A stretch of DNA of 64,000 nucleotides. Origin: Bog-473 sp963828825 (lineage in GTDB: Bacteria > Actinomycetota > Acidimicrobiia > Acidimicrobiales > RAAP-2). The notes beneath the pieces were generated by a model that was not told the origin of the DNA, searched no databases, and worked only from the letters and a program-made list of their open reading frames with translations. The position numbers and the translations under genes were made by a program. The DNA lies in NCBI GenBank assembly GCA_963828825.1, contig CAWHGF010000002.1:558001-622000 (forward strand), read 5' to 3'. This document shows, piece after piece, positions 34,683 through 43,812 of the stretch (position 1 is its first letter; every line of letters begins with the position of its first letter).

Positions 34683-34820
34683 TGTTTCAATGACGTCCAC
34701 CAGATACGTCCCTGCAGCAGAGCGCTCTACTACGAAAGAGGACCTTGGCGTCTGAACCTCGACGTTATGGCCGTGGCTGGTGCGACCGCTTCTCAATATC
34801 GACGTTGATGCCGGCGACAT
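34671..34820 (-). CDS. possible 49-aa protein
   Basis: A short frame with the strand-like pattern HNVEVQTPRSSFVVERSAAG and a valine-rich C-terminus. It overlaps the end of the convergent DUF6328 gene by 12 bp and has no visible ribosome site. It could be the tail of a decayed gene. I do not recognise it, and it may be noise. Confidence 0.2.
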   Translation of the reverse strand: MSPASTSILRSGRTSHGHNVEVQTPRSSFVVERSAAGTYLVDVIETSVV

Positions 34821-34836
34821 GGCACTTGGCCGCGTC

Positions 34837-35451
34837 TCAGTTCGGGTCCCGCCGGCGGTAGGTCCGGGACTCCTCAATCATGAGCTGTGGATGCCACGCC
34901 CAGTCGTCGAACGTGAAGCGATCGAGGCGAGCACGTACAAGCGGGACCATCTTTTCGAAGACGCCTTGGGGATCATCACCCACCATCTCGTATATGTGGC
35001 AGAACCGTGGGGTTGCCGAAGACTCGTTCTCCCAGGGCGTAATTGTCCGGTAGCCAGGCACCGCCGCCTCAGCGATGTGCCGCAAGTGGACGAAATCCGC
35101 CCAGTCACGCAGCTCTTGGGCGGACTCGTGCTGCTTCGCCGAGATGAGGACCAGCAGGATCCCAGTGGTCCGCTCCCCCGAGCACGACCCCTGTGAGGGC
35201 CGGGGGTAGCGAACCAAGGGCACCACCGTGCTTGCTGCCGAGGGCGACTCAACGACTGCGCCATCGCCCTCGCCGATCACCACCCCGTCGCACCGCGGCA
35301 GGGTTCGGGGCAGATCATCGTCCGAAATAGTCGCAGGCTCCCAGATGGAGACAGCCCAGCCGGCTAATTCGACGGCCGCTGCCCGTTCGTCCACGCAGTC
35401 GGGTTCGCGGACCAGTTCGAGGTGCAGCCGAGGCGGTTGTCGATCTTCCAT
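34837..35451 (-). CDS. hypothetical protein, EthD-like dimeric barrel half in C-terminus
   Basis: 204 residues. The first half (VREPDCVDERAAAVELAGW and a Thr/Ser-rich middle) is not recognised. The second half has ILLVLISAKQHESAQELRDW, VHLRHIAEAAVPGYRTITPWE and PRFCHIYEMVGDDPQGVFEK, the pattern of EthD/NIPSNAP-like alpha/beta-barrel proteins that protect or process reactive ketones. It is divergent from the solute-binding protein gene, 108 bp between starts. No function can be assigned. Confidence 0.65.
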   Translation of the reverse strand: MEDRQPPRLHLELVREPDCVDERAAAVELAGWAVSIWEPATISDDDLPRTLPRCDGVVIGEGDGAVVESPSAASTVVPLVRYPRPSQGSCSGERTTGILLVLISAKQHESAQELRDWADFVHLRHIAEAAVPGYRTITPWENESSATPRFCHIYEMVGDDPQGVFEKMVPLVRARLDRFTFDDWAWHPQLMIEESRTYRRRDPN

Positions 35452-35559
35452 CGTGCCCCTGTATCACCGGTGGGACGAATCTGACGTTCTTCCCAACGAG
35501 ACTAGTCGTACATTCTGGGATATCGCCGTCGTACGATGGCGGCATTGGAGGCACTCACA

Positions 35560-36957
35560 ATGTTGCGAAGAGAACTCGCCGAACTGCGCAAAAACGCACT
35601 GCTGCTCGCCATTGCCACCATTGTGCTGGCCGGTACGTCTGTCGCACTCTCATCGAGTCCCTCCGGCGCGGCGACGTCAGCCAGCCGCGCCCTCACGTCG
35701 AGCGTCGCGACCAACGGTGAGTGGCCCGGAGTGGGCAAGATCTGCGAACCTGGTCCCGGTGGTGCCTCTTCGGTGCGAGGGGTGGGCGCCAAGACCATAC
35801 ACATCGCCGTGTTCAACGATGCCGCCAACACCGTCGAGCCGGGCCTGGAGGCGGAGTTTCCCCAGCAGGCCCAGGCCTTCGCGGACTGGTGCAACGCCTC
35901 GGGTGGCATCAACGGCCGCAAGATCGTCATCGACGATCGCGACGCGGCACTGTTCAACGCGGCGCAGGTGACCGAGCTGGCCTGCCAGAGCGACTTCATG
36001 GCGGTCGGGGGCGGCATGGCGCTCGACCAGCCGTCCGTCCCGGTACGAGAGAAGTGCGGACTGGGCCAGATCAGCAGCTACCTCGCCTCCGACGCCTCCG
36101 AAGTTGCGTCCGATCAGGTCTCTCCCGGCGGCGGGAACACCGGCACATGGCCCTCGGGATGGTTCGGGGCGCTGGCCAAGGCCTATCCGCAGGCGGTCAA
36201 GAAAGCGGGCATGGGAGGGCAGAACAACCCCTCGGTCCTCGAGCCAGAGTTGAAGTACGAATTCGGAGCGGAGGCACAGGGCTGGAAGGTCGTCGACTTC
36301 CAGGAGCCACCGATCTCCGTGACCGACTGGGCACCCTACGTCGAAGAGGCCCAGAGCAAAGGGGTCGAGGCCCTGTGGCCCTCCTTGGACGACAACATCG
36401 TCCCCTACTTCCAGGCGATGACGACGGCCGGCTACCATCCTGCCTTCGTCGCTCTCGGGGTCCAGTTCTACAACTCCACGACCACCAAGGGTGTCGCCGC
36501 CAACCCAGGCCTCCCCCCGGTCTACGTCGAGACGTCATGGTGGCCGCTCGAGATGGCCTCGCAGAACCCCTCGACCGAGCAGCTCGTCAAAGTGATGCAC
36601 ACCTATGCCAAGGGCGACGCCATCGACTTCGACGACGAGGAAGGCGCGGAGTCGTGGCTCCTGTGGGCCAAGTCCGCCTCGGCCTGTGGCACCGACCTGA
36701 CGGTCTCGTGTGTGCTGAGCCACGCCGCCGCCACGAAGAGCTGGGACGCCGGCGGCATCCAGGCGCCGATAGCGAGCTTGGCCCTGTCCAACCTGAAACC
36801 CCTCCCCTCGCCCTGCTTCGCCCTCCTCGAGGCGAAGCCCAACAAGTTCGTCTACGACAAGGCGCTCACTCAGCCGACCCAGTCCATCTGGAACTGCAAC
36901 CCGAAGAACGTCGTGCATCTGACGCCGCAGGAGCTGCAACAACTGGCGTCCTTGTGA
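35560..36957 (+). CDS. secreted branched-chain-type ABC solute-binding protein
   Basis: 465 residues. The ATG at 35560 is preferred over ATG 35536 because GGAGG lies 8 nt before it and it begins a classic signal peptide (LRRELAELRK, then NALLLAIATIVLAGTSVALS). The mature part has IHIAVFNDAANTVEPGL, WCNASGGINGRKIVIDDRDA and a C-terminal Cys-containing region, the leucine/amide receptor fold. Four late Cys residues may form disulfides outside the cell. There is no lipobox, and no permease or ATPase genes lie nearby, so its transporter must be encoded elsewhere. Confidence 0.85.
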   Translation: MLRRELAELRKNALLLAIATIVLAGTSVALSSSPSGAATSASRALTSSVATNGEWPGVGKICEPGPGGASSVRGVGAKTIHIAVFNDAANTVEPGLEAEFPQQAQAFADWCNASGGINGRKIVIDDRDAALFNAAQVTELACQSDFMAVGGGMALDQPSVPVREKCGLGQISSYLASDASEVASDQVSPGGGNTGTWPSGWFGALAKAYPQAVKKAGMGGQNNPSVLEPELKYEFGAEAQGWKVVDFQEPPISVTDWAPYVEEAQSKGVEALWPSLDDNIVPYFQAMTTAGYHPAFVALGVQFYNSTTTKGVAANPGLPPVYVETSWWPLEMASQNPSTEQLVKVMHTYAKGDAIDFDDEEGAESWLLWAKSASACGTDLTVSCVLSHAAATKSWDAGGIQAPIASLALSNLKPLPSPCFALLEAKPNKFVYDKALTQPTQSIWNCNPKNVVHLTPQELQQLASL

Positions 36958-37064
36958 CGCGGAGTTCGGCGAGCCCGACTCGGCTGGCCTGCGCAGTCCC
37001 CACTACCTCTCCCAGGATGATTTCCTGGTGCGGAAAACGGTATTCCAACTGAATCAGCTCTCCA

Positions 37065-37097
37065 GGCTGAGCGCCTCTGAGGCAGAATCGCTCAGCC
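37065..37097. terminator. inverted repeat between convergent genes
   Basis: GGCTGAGCG (37065-37073) and CGCTCAGCC (37089-37097) are perfect 9-bp inverted copies with a 15-nt loop, at the meeting point of the solute-binding-protein gene and the mannosidase gene. The second arm covers the mannosidase stop codon. There is no T-run, so it may act as a transcript end or processing hairpin for both strands. Confidence 0.5.
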
Positions 37098-40079
37098 CAG
37101 CGCGAAGGCCAGCGTGACGAGCTCAAAGGGCCGGAGCTCGAGCTCGACCGTCCCGTCGTGGCCGACCAGCGGGCACACCGCGCGCTCGAGCAGATCGGTG
37201 CGGGCTATCGACACGAAGGGACGGTGCAGCGTCACACGCACGGGACCTCGGGAGCCCCATACCTCGCAGAGGCGGACCACGACGGCATCGGAACGGTCGG
37301 CCCACTTGACCGCCTCCACACTCACCCCCGGCCGATCGACGGAGACCACGCGACCTTCACCCTGACCGGCGCGCAACGAGAGGGGAAGGTTGAAGTGCTC
37401 GGCCTCGGCGATGACCCCGGCGACCCGCAGGTCACCCTGGTGGGGAACCAGCGCGTAGGCGAAGTGATGGGGGCCCTGGTCCGCCTCGGGGTCGGGAAAG
37501 CCCGGAGCGCGGAGGAGCGAGAGCCGCATGGTGTGGCCGAGGATGTCGTAACCGTATTTGCAGTCGTTGAGCAGGGCCACCCCGTAGCCAGGCTCACTGA
37601 GATCCGCCCACCGGTGGCCGCACACCTCGAAGCGCGCCTCGTCCCAGCTGGTGTTGGCAACGGTCGGCCGTTCGAGATGGCCGTGCTGGATCTCGTAGGT
37701 GGCGCGGGTGGAGCGGACCGAGACGGGAAAGGCCACCTTGAGGAACCGGTGGCGCTCGTGCCACTCCACGTCGGTGTGGAACTCGAGCCGCCTCGTCCCG
37801 GCGGCCAGCCGCATGGTCTGGGTGATGGTTGAGGCCCCGAATGACCGGATGAACCGGACCCCGCCCCGAAGCGGATGGCGCTCCACCACCTCGATCGAGT
37901 CCACGGCTACCAGGTCGGTAACCCGGTCGAGATAGGTGCGGTCGACGTCCCAGGCATCGAAAGCGCGCGGATGGTCGTCATGAAGCTGGAACAGGTTGCC
38001 GCGCTCATCGTCGGCCAGCACCTGGCGGCCGGCGACGAGATCCTGCACCGAGGTCAGCAGGCCGTCACCGTCCCACTCCACCCGAAGGAGTCCGTTGTCC
38101 AGCCATCCCACGCCGACGGTCACCTGCTCTGTGCCGCCGAGCGACCGGTCGGGCCGCACCATCGACCAGCCACACGCCGGTGCCGACACCAGGGCCAGCG
38201 AACCGTCGGGCAGTTCGACCACCTCGGTCCGGTCGGTGGACGACGGGTTGAACGCCACCGTGCCCCCGGCCCCGTCTCCCCCGGCTACGACGGTCTGGGC
38301 CTCGGCAATGACCGAGCCAGCGATGGCGAGCACCTCGGCCTGCTCACGCGCGGTGTCCTCGTAGACCCAGTGGATGCTCGATCCGGGGAGAATGTCATGG
38401 AACTGGTGGAGCAGGAGAAGTTTCCAGGCCCGGTCGAGGTCGGGGCGCCGGTCGAGGGACGCCGCCACCGACCACAGCTCGGCGGCCCGGAGGGCTTCCT
38501 CGGCGCGTCGGTTGGCCAGCTTGACCTCGGCGTGGGTGGTCAGTGTGGCCCGGTGGGCTTCGAGGTACAGCTCTCCGACCCAGACCGGGAGGTCGTCGGC
38601 CTCCCCGCTCAAACGATCGAGGAAACCGGCGACAGTGCCGATCTCTCCGAGGGGCAGGTGATCGAGATCGGTCATGCGGCGGAAGCGCTCGACCATGGTG
38701 TGGTTCGGGCCACCCCCGCCGTCGCCATACCCGAACGGGTAGAGGTTGAGTGCGGTGCCATTGGGTCCCAGGCCACGGTCCTGGCCAGCGGCCACCTCAC
38801 CGACGGAGAAGTCGCCGTTGTAGGTGTTGGCCGGGGGGAAGTGGGCCAGCAAGCGGCTGCCGTCATGGCCCTCCCACCAGAAGGAGGTGTGTGGAAAGGG
38901 GTTGGTGTCGTTCCAGGACATTTTCTGAGTGATGAGTGCGGTGACGCCGGCCCCACGAGCGATCTGGGGCAAGGCGGCCGAGTAGCCGAAGACGTCGGGA
39001 ATCCACAGTTCGTGGGTCTCGACCCCGAACTCCTCGGCAAAGAATCGCTTGCCGTACACCAGCTGGCGCACCAGTGACTCGCCCGATGGGACGTTGGTGT
39101 CCGGCTCGACCCACATGCCTCCGACCGGCTCCCACCTACCCGATCGGACCTGTTCCACGATCTGCTCGAACACTTCAGGGTATTCGTCTTTCATCCACTG
39201 GTACTGCACGGCCTGGCTGCACACGAAGTGGTGCTCGGGGTAGCGCTCGAGAAGGCGCAGCTGGTTGGAGAAGGTCCTTGCGCATTTGCGCCTGGCCTCG
39301 CGTAGCGGCCACAGCCAGGCGGAGTCGATGTGGGCGTGACCCACCGCAACGACAGTGTTGGCCGAGGACGTGGGTCGCTCGAGGAGCGGGGCCAGCACGT
39401 TCCGAGCCGGGATTACCGAGCCGGAGACGTTCTCGAGGTCGATGATGCCGCGTGCCTTGTCCAGCACCAAGATGATCTCCTCGGATCGGTCGGGGCACAA
39501 TTCGGCCAGTTCGGCCAGGATCTGCATGTCGAGGAACAGTCCCTCGACGGATCGGTCGGCGACCGCCAGCTCGGCTGTCTCCAGGGCATAGAGCGGTGGA
39601 CCCGAGTAGTCGGGCAGGAGCAGGGGCCAGTCGGCCAAGTGCCACGGTGGGATCGGATTCGCGGCCGCCTCGACGAAGAACTCGACCGGCTCGCCTCCGT
39701 GAGCCTCAGGGCTAAGCACGAACTCGCGGTGCCGGTGGTGGAGTCCCTGGACGGGCCGGAACCCGGTGTCCCAGATCTGACCCTCGGCCGTGAAGCCGAC
39801 CATCTGGTCACCCCCGAGGTGGATGAGGGCCACCACTTCCGCCCCGGCCCACGAGCCCGGGATCGATCCCCGAAACCGGAACCACGTGGTATCCCACATG
39901 CCTCCCCAGGCGTCGCCAACTTCGAACGGGGTGAACGGTCGCCCAACGGCCTCGATGGCCGGAATGGGCTCGCCGTGCAGGTGGTGGGCCGACACCTCCA
40001 GCGGGGCACGCCTCCCGTAGATCGCCGGGCGGACCACTCTCTTCAAGAACTGCCGGAGCGAGCCGGGAGTGTCCACCAT
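37092..40079 (-). CDS. alpha-mannosidase, glycoside hydrolase family 38
   Basis: 995 residues, normal for bacterial GH38. The zinc-binding HIDSAWLWPLREAR near residue 260 supplies His and Asp ligands, and the nucleophile Asp lies in WIPDVFGYSAALPQI. DILPGSSIHWVYED near residue 570 holds another zinc-site His region, and a long beta-rich C-terminal domain follows. The ATG at 40079 gives the family-like N-terminus (LRQFLKRVVRPAIYG); a GTG at 40118 is possible. No signal peptide, so it acts in the cytoplasm on imported mannosides or glycans. Its start faces a fumC fragment. Confidence 0.93.
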   Translation of the reverse strand: MVDTPGSLRQFLKRVVRPAIYGRRAPLEVSAHHLHGEPIPAIEAVGRPFTPFEVGDAWGGMWDTTWFRFRGSIPGSWAGAEVVALIHLGGDQMVGFTAEGQIWDTGFRPVQGLHHRHREFVLSPEAHGGEPVEFFVEAAANPIPPWHLADWPLLLPDYSGPPLYALETAELAVADRSVEGLFLDMQILAELAELCPDRSEEIILVLDKARGIIDLENVSGSVIPARNVLAPLLERPTSSANTVVAVGHAHIDSAWLWPLREARRKCARTFSNQLRLLERYPEHHFVCSQAVQYQWMKDEYPEVFEQIVEQVRSGRWEPVGGMWVEPDTNVPSGESLVRQLVYGKRFFAEEFGVETHELWIPDVFGYSAALPQIARGAGVTALITQKMSWNDTNPFPHTSFWWEGHDGSRLLAHFPPANTYNGDFSVGEVAAGQDRGLGPNGTALNLYPFGYGDGGGGPNHTMVERFRRMTDLDHLPLGEIGTVAGFLDRLSGEADDLPVWVGELYLEAHRATLTTHAEVKLANRRAEEALRAAELWSVAASLDRRPDLDRAWKLLLLHQFHDILPGSSIHWVYEDTAREQAEVLAIAGSVIAEAQTVVAGGDGAGGTVAFNPSSTDRTEVVELPDGSLALVSAPACGWSMVRPDRSLGGTEQVTVGVGWLDNGLLRVEWDGDGLLTSVQDLVAGRQVLADDERGNLFQLHDDHPRAFDAWDVDRTYLDRVTDLVAVDSIEVVERHPLRGGVRFIRSFGASTITQTMRLAAGTRRLEFHTDVEWHERHRFLKVAFPVSVRSTRATYEIQHGHLERPTVANTSWDEARFEVCGHRWADLSEPGYGVALLNDCKYGYDILGHTMRLSLLRAPGFPDPEADQGPHHFAYALVPHQGDLRVAGVIAEAEHFNLPLSLRAGQGEGRVVSVDRPGVSVEAVKWADRSDAVVVRLCEVWGSRGPVRVTLHRPFVSIARTDLLERAVCPLVGHDGTVELELRPFELVTLAFALG

Positions 40080-40134
40080 CGGCCCAAGTCTTGCAGTCGT
40101 GAGGGAATCCCACCCCACGATGAGGAGCGCAGGA

Positions 40135-40305
40135 TCAGGTGGGGTTGCCGACCATCATCTCGGGATCCACGATCCGGTCGAAATCAGCCTCGGTTATGTA
40201 CCCGCTCGCAAGGGCGGCCTGGCGGAAGGTGGTGTTGTCGTCGTTCGCCTTGTGGGCAATGGCGGAAGCCTTGTCGTAACCGATAACCGGAGAGAGGCGG
40301 TGTCA
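40135..40305 (-). pseudogene. fumC: 3' fragment of class II fumarase gene (fumC)
   Basis: The minus frame ends at TGA 40137-40135 and reads, before the stop, SPVIGYDKASAIAHKAND, TTFRQAALASGYITEADFD and RIVDPEMMVGNPT. This matches the extreme C-terminus of class II fumarases (IGYDKAAxIAxKA, GYxxExxFD, PExMVG). The frame is closed by a stop just upstream of the SPVIGYD segment, and the region further upstream is unrelated, so about 400 residues of the enzyme are missing. It is a remnant of a full gene or of a recombination event, lying between the mannosidase and the DNA ligase. Confidence 0.75.
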
Positions 40306-40387
40306 ATATTAGGGGGCGTTCGAGATAGGTATCGACCTGCTTGCGACGTCCTTCTGCTGTCAGGTTTTGAGGACCGCCCCCCCACGC

Positions 40388-41326
40388 TCACTGGGCCCGC
40401 TCCCGGACGACCTCAGTCGGGCTCTTGTCGTCACGAAGCCCGAGAAAGCGCGGCTGCCGCAACCGACCGTCGCTCGTCCACTCGGCAAATCCGATCTGAG
40501 CCACGAGCGTGGGCCGCGTCCAGTGCGCGCCGCGGGGAATCGGTCGCACGTCTACAAACGCCGGCTCGGCCGTTTCCAGCCTCCGTAGCCGGATACCGAG
40601 GTCGCGAAGTATCGTCTTGGTGTAGCCGGTGCCGACCTTCCCGGCGTAGTGGAGCGTGCCCTGATCGTAGTAACCAACGAGCAGGGCACCAAAGTCCGTC
40701 CGACTGCCGCCAGGATCGGTGTATCCGCCGATGACGAACTCCTGCTCCCAGACGCACTTGAGCTTCAACCAGTCCCTCGAGCGGCCAGCGACATACGGTG
40801 CGTCGGCGCGCTTTGCTATGAGGCCCTCCCAGCCGGATTGGCAGGCCGCGACGAACCGCCGCTGAGAGTCGTCGCGCCAGGCCTCGGTGTGCTGCAAGGC
40901 CGGGCTGGACCGGACCGTCCTCGTCAGCCGGGCCCGGCGCTCGACGAATGGCCGGTCGGTCAGATCCTCCCCGTCGACCTCCAGGAGGTCGAAGACGCAA
41001 TAGACCACCGGGTACTTGGCCACCTGCTCCGGAGACGGCCTGGTCGCCCCGAGACGTTGCTGGAGTCGCGTGAAGGACGTCTGGTCACCGTCATAGGCCA
41101 CCACCTCGCCGTCGAGCAAGAGGTTTCGGGACTCTTGAGCCGCCACAGCGAAGCGGACCTCGGGGTAGGTGCCGGTGAGATCCTTGCCGGTGCGCGACTC
41201 GAGTTGCACGTCGATGCCCACTTTGCGTGCGACGCAGCGCTCACCGTCGAACTTGCGCTCCAGCAGCCAATCGTCGCCGAAGTCACGACGGTCGGTCAAA
41301 GTGGCCAGCATCAACGGGATCACCAT
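40388..41326 (-). CDS. ATP-dependent DNA ligase (LigC / LigD-ligase-domain type)
   Basis: 312 residues. The nucleotidyltransferase motif I is LLERKFDGERC with the adenylated Lys in KFDG. Others are motif III LLLDGEVVAYD, motif IV EGLIAKR, motif V DWLKLK, and a C-terminal OB-fold (FVIGGYTDPGG, LHYAGKVGTGYT). There are no polymerase or nuclease domains, so it resembles mycobacterial LigC or a stand-alone LigD ligase domain used in break or excision repair. No Ku gene is within the window. The ATG at 41326 has no clear ribosome site. Confidence 0.92.
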   Translation of the reverse strand: MVIPLMLATLTDRRDFGDDWLLERKFDGERCVARKVGIDVQLESRTGKDLTGTYPEVRFAVAAQESRNLLLDGEVVAYDGDQTSFTRLQQRLGATRPSPEQVAKYPVVYCVFDLLEVDGEDLTDRPFVERRARLTRTVRSSPALQHTEAWRDDSQRRFVAACQSGWEGLIAKRADAPYVAGRSRDWLKLKCVWEQEFVIGGYTDPGGSRTDFGALLVGYYDQGTLHYAGKVGTGYTKTILRDLGIRLRRLETAEPAFVDVRPIPRGAHWTRPTLVAQIGFAEWTSDGRLRQPRFLGLRDDKSPTEVVRERAQ

Positions 41327-41518
41327 GCCAACATTGTTTCAGTTGAACGTCGAGGCACACAGCTCCCGCGGACAGGTCGATCCCCCCGGAACCACAGCCG
41401 GTTCGCTGCTGACGTGAACTGGAGCTGGGCTTATCGTTGAGGGATCGCGTTCGACGACAGCATTGCCTTCAACGAACTGTGGAAAATACCACCACAGGTG
41501 GGGTGAAAGGAGGCGAAG

Positions 41519-42517
41519 ATGCGGGGGGTACAGATGACAGCTGTTGGGGGACCCGATGTCCTCCAACTCGTCGAGCTGGCTGAGCCCGAGATTTCGTCCG
41601 AACACGACGTACTGGTCCGCCTACGGGCTGCCGGTATCAATCCGGTGGACTACAAGCTGCGCGCTCAAGGGACAATCGGTGGCACGCTGCCCGCAACCCT
41701 CGGTTGGGACGGAGCCGGAGTCGTGGAAAGCATCGGACCCTCGGTGAGCAGGGTGCACCCCGGCGATGAGGTCTACTTCTGCGACGGCGGTTTTGGACCC
41801 GTGCCGGGCACCTATCAGGAAGCCAAGGTTGTGGACGAGCGCTATCTCGCCCACAAGCCCAACCACTTGTCGTTTGCCGAGGCCGCCGCAGCACCCCTGG
41901 TCACCATCACCGCCTGGGAGGCCCAACGAGAGCGAGCCCGAGTCAGCGAGGACCAGTTCGTTCTGGTCCAGGCGGGAGCCGGCGGCGTTGGGCACATGGC
42001 CGTACAGATCGCCCGACTGGCGGGCGCACGGGTCGCCACGACGGTGAGCACAGGTCAGAAGAGTCAGCTGGCATCGTCGCTCGGGGCGGAGCTGTGCATC
42101 GACTACCGAAACGAAGACGTCGGCGAGCGCCTGCGTTCGTGGACGGGACTCCAAGGGGCCGACATTGTCCATGACACGGTCGGTGGTAAGACGTTCACTG
42201 CGTGCTTTTCACTCGTGCGGCCCTACGGTGACCTTGTTTCAAACGTCGAGAGTCCATGGGAGAAAGAAGCAATCAAGGCGATGCACGACAGGAATTTGCG
42301 TGTCTCGTTCACCTGGATGCCGGCGCCTTCAGTCTTCGGATGGCCCGAACATCAAGAGCGCCAAAGAGCGATTCTTGATCAGGCCGCACCACTCTTTGAG
42401 ACTTCAGAGCTACGCATTGTGGTTGGCGCGACCTTTCCGCTCGAGCAGGCGGCAGATGCACATCGGGCTCTCGAGGCTGGGGGGGTGGTCGGCAAAGCCG
42501 TCCTCACGATGGACTAG
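41519..42517 (+). CDS. zinc-independent quinone oxidoreductase-like MDR protein
   Basis: 332 residues of the medium-chain dehydrogenase family. The N-terminal GroES-like part has GINPVDYKLRAQG and LGWDGAGVVESIG. The NADPH domain has VLVQAGAGGVGHMAVQIARLAGA. Catalytic-zinc ligands are absent, which is usual for quinone/enone reductases. The start is fixed by a strong GGAGG 7 nt upstream of the ATG. It probably reduces activated double bonds or quinones with NADPH. It stands alone between the ligase and an SDR. Confidence 0.9.
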   Translation: MRGVQMTAVGGPDVLQLVELAEPEISSEHDVLVRLRAAGINPVDYKLRAQGTIGGTLPATLGWDGAGVVESIGPSVSRVHPGDEVYFCDGGFGPVPGTYQEAKVVDERYLAHKPNHLSFAEAAAAPLVTITAWEAQRERARVSEDQFVLVQAGAGGVGHMAVQIARLAGARVATTVSTGQKSQLASSLGAELCIDYRNEDVGERLRSWTGLQGADIVHDTVGGKTFTACFSLVRPYGDLVSNVESPWEKEAIKAMHDRNLRVSFTWMPAPSVFGWPEHQERQRAILDQAAPLFETSELRIVVGATFPLEQAADAHRALEAGGVVGKAVLTMD

Positions 42518-42863
42518 AGCACCGAGGTTGGCACCCGACCGTCCGGAGGAACGTTCGAGCGGAGCATCAGGCATCACTCCGGAGACGCGGTGGAGCGTCC
42601 CGCCGGATACACGGCCGCCCCAGGCCGGATCTGACAACGCGGCTCGGAGCTCCTTGATCGTGGCGATGGCATCGAGGCCTCCATGATCAAGTCTGTGAGC
42701 TCGTCGAGGCCAGGTCAACCTGGCGACGCGCACGAGGAGGTGGACGCGTGGTACTGGGCATCGCACCGGGTAATCCTGGATGTCGAGGTCTCCCCAACTG
42801 GCCGAGAACGGCGAGAGCCAGCCGGGCGCCCATTGGCCGGGCGCCATGGTCTCCCTCGATGGG
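42518..42863. other. 346-bp intergenic region, nothing convincing
   Basis: An open minus-strand frame across this region (including DHGGLDAIATIKELRAALSD near 42,690) looks faintly protein-like but has no recognisable fold and overlaps the oxidoreductase end. I cannot support a gene. It might be a remnant. Confidence 0.3.
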
Positions 42864-43613
42864 TCAGTGTCCCGCCGCCTGACCGCCGTCGATGTGAAGT
42901 ATCTCGCCAGTGACGAACGTAGCCCGCTCGAGATAGAGGATTCCGTCGACGACATCGCTGATCTCACCTACGCGGCCAAGGGGGTGGAGGGAGGCCATGC
43001 CCTCGTAGGACGCCGGGTCGTGGTCAGGGGTCCTGACGACTCCGAGCGAAACTGCGTTAACCCGTACCCCTCGTGACGCGTACTCGATGGCCAGTGATCG
43101 GGCCACCGCAGCGAGTCCCCCCTTGGTGAGTGATGCCAGTGCAGACGGCCTCGTGCTGTCGGCGTGGTCGACCAGGCTGGTGGAGATGTTGACGATGTGG
43201 CCGCGACCTTGGGTCACCATCTGGCGAAGGACACGCTGAGTGACGTGGAAGAACCCCTTCAGGTTGACGTCAGTGACCGACGTGTAGTCCTCGATCGTGT
43301 AGTCCGTGAAGGGCTTGCCGATGTACACCCCCGCGTCGTTGATGAGGCTGTCGATGCGGCCGAAACGCTCAAGCGCCTGCTCCACCACCCGCTGTGCAGT
43401 CTCGGCTTGTGTGATATCACCCTCCACCGTTAACAAGTCCGGCTCGTCTGCCTGGGGGATCGAGAGCGCCGTGGCGACGACTGCGTATCCCGCGTCCCGA
43501 AAGGCGGCTACCACCCCTGCACCGATGCCGTGCGACGCGCCGGTGACGATCGCGACCAGTTTGCCTCCAGCAGAGGGGATCGAATGATCGGTGACATGAG
43601 GCGCCTGACTCAT
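42864..43613 (-). CDS. atypical SDR family protein lacking the catalytic Tyr
   Basis: 249 residues. The Rossmann motif VAIVTGASHGIGAGVVAAF is intact. The NNAG motif is NDAG. The active-site Ser region is HIVNISTSLVDHAD. The usual YxxxK reads A-L-A-S-L-T-K, so Lys is kept but the Tyr is Ala. A C-terminal YLERATFVTGEILHIDGGQ is typical. This replacement recurs in a known SDR subgroup, so it may be a subgroup property rather than damage. The reaction is not predictable. Confidence 0.85.
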   Translation of the reverse strand: MSQAPHVTDHSIPSAGGKLVAIVTGASHGIGAGVVAAFRDAGYAVVATALSIPQADEPDLLTVEGDITQAETAQRVVEQALERFGRIDSLINDAGVYIGKPFTDYTIEDYTSVTDVNLKGFFHVTQRVLRQMVTQGRGHIVNISTSLVDHADSTRPSALASLTKGGLAAVARSLAIEYASRGVRVNAVSLGVVRTPDHDPASYEGMASLHPLGRVGEISDVVDGILYLERATFVTGEILHIDGGQAAGH

Positions 43614-43812
43614 TGGACTAAGTGCTCGGAGTGGTTCCGACCCCGTGGACCCGATAACCCGGGGGTGCTCGACGTCGCGGGCTGGTGGCGCGTGGTACTC
43701 CTCCTCAGTGACGTGCCCAAGCTAGGTGACCTCCCTTTTCGCGGCGCCGATCACCATATGCACTTCGGGGAACGCTGTGAGCGCAGGTTGCCTCAGGCAT
43801 GCCCGGGCTCCC

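Noticed and set aside
42530..42860. possible protein remnant with DHGGLDAIATIKELRAALSD
   Set aside because: It is protein-like over only about 25 residues, with no fold or family recognised and no start signal. It was kept only as an intergenic note.
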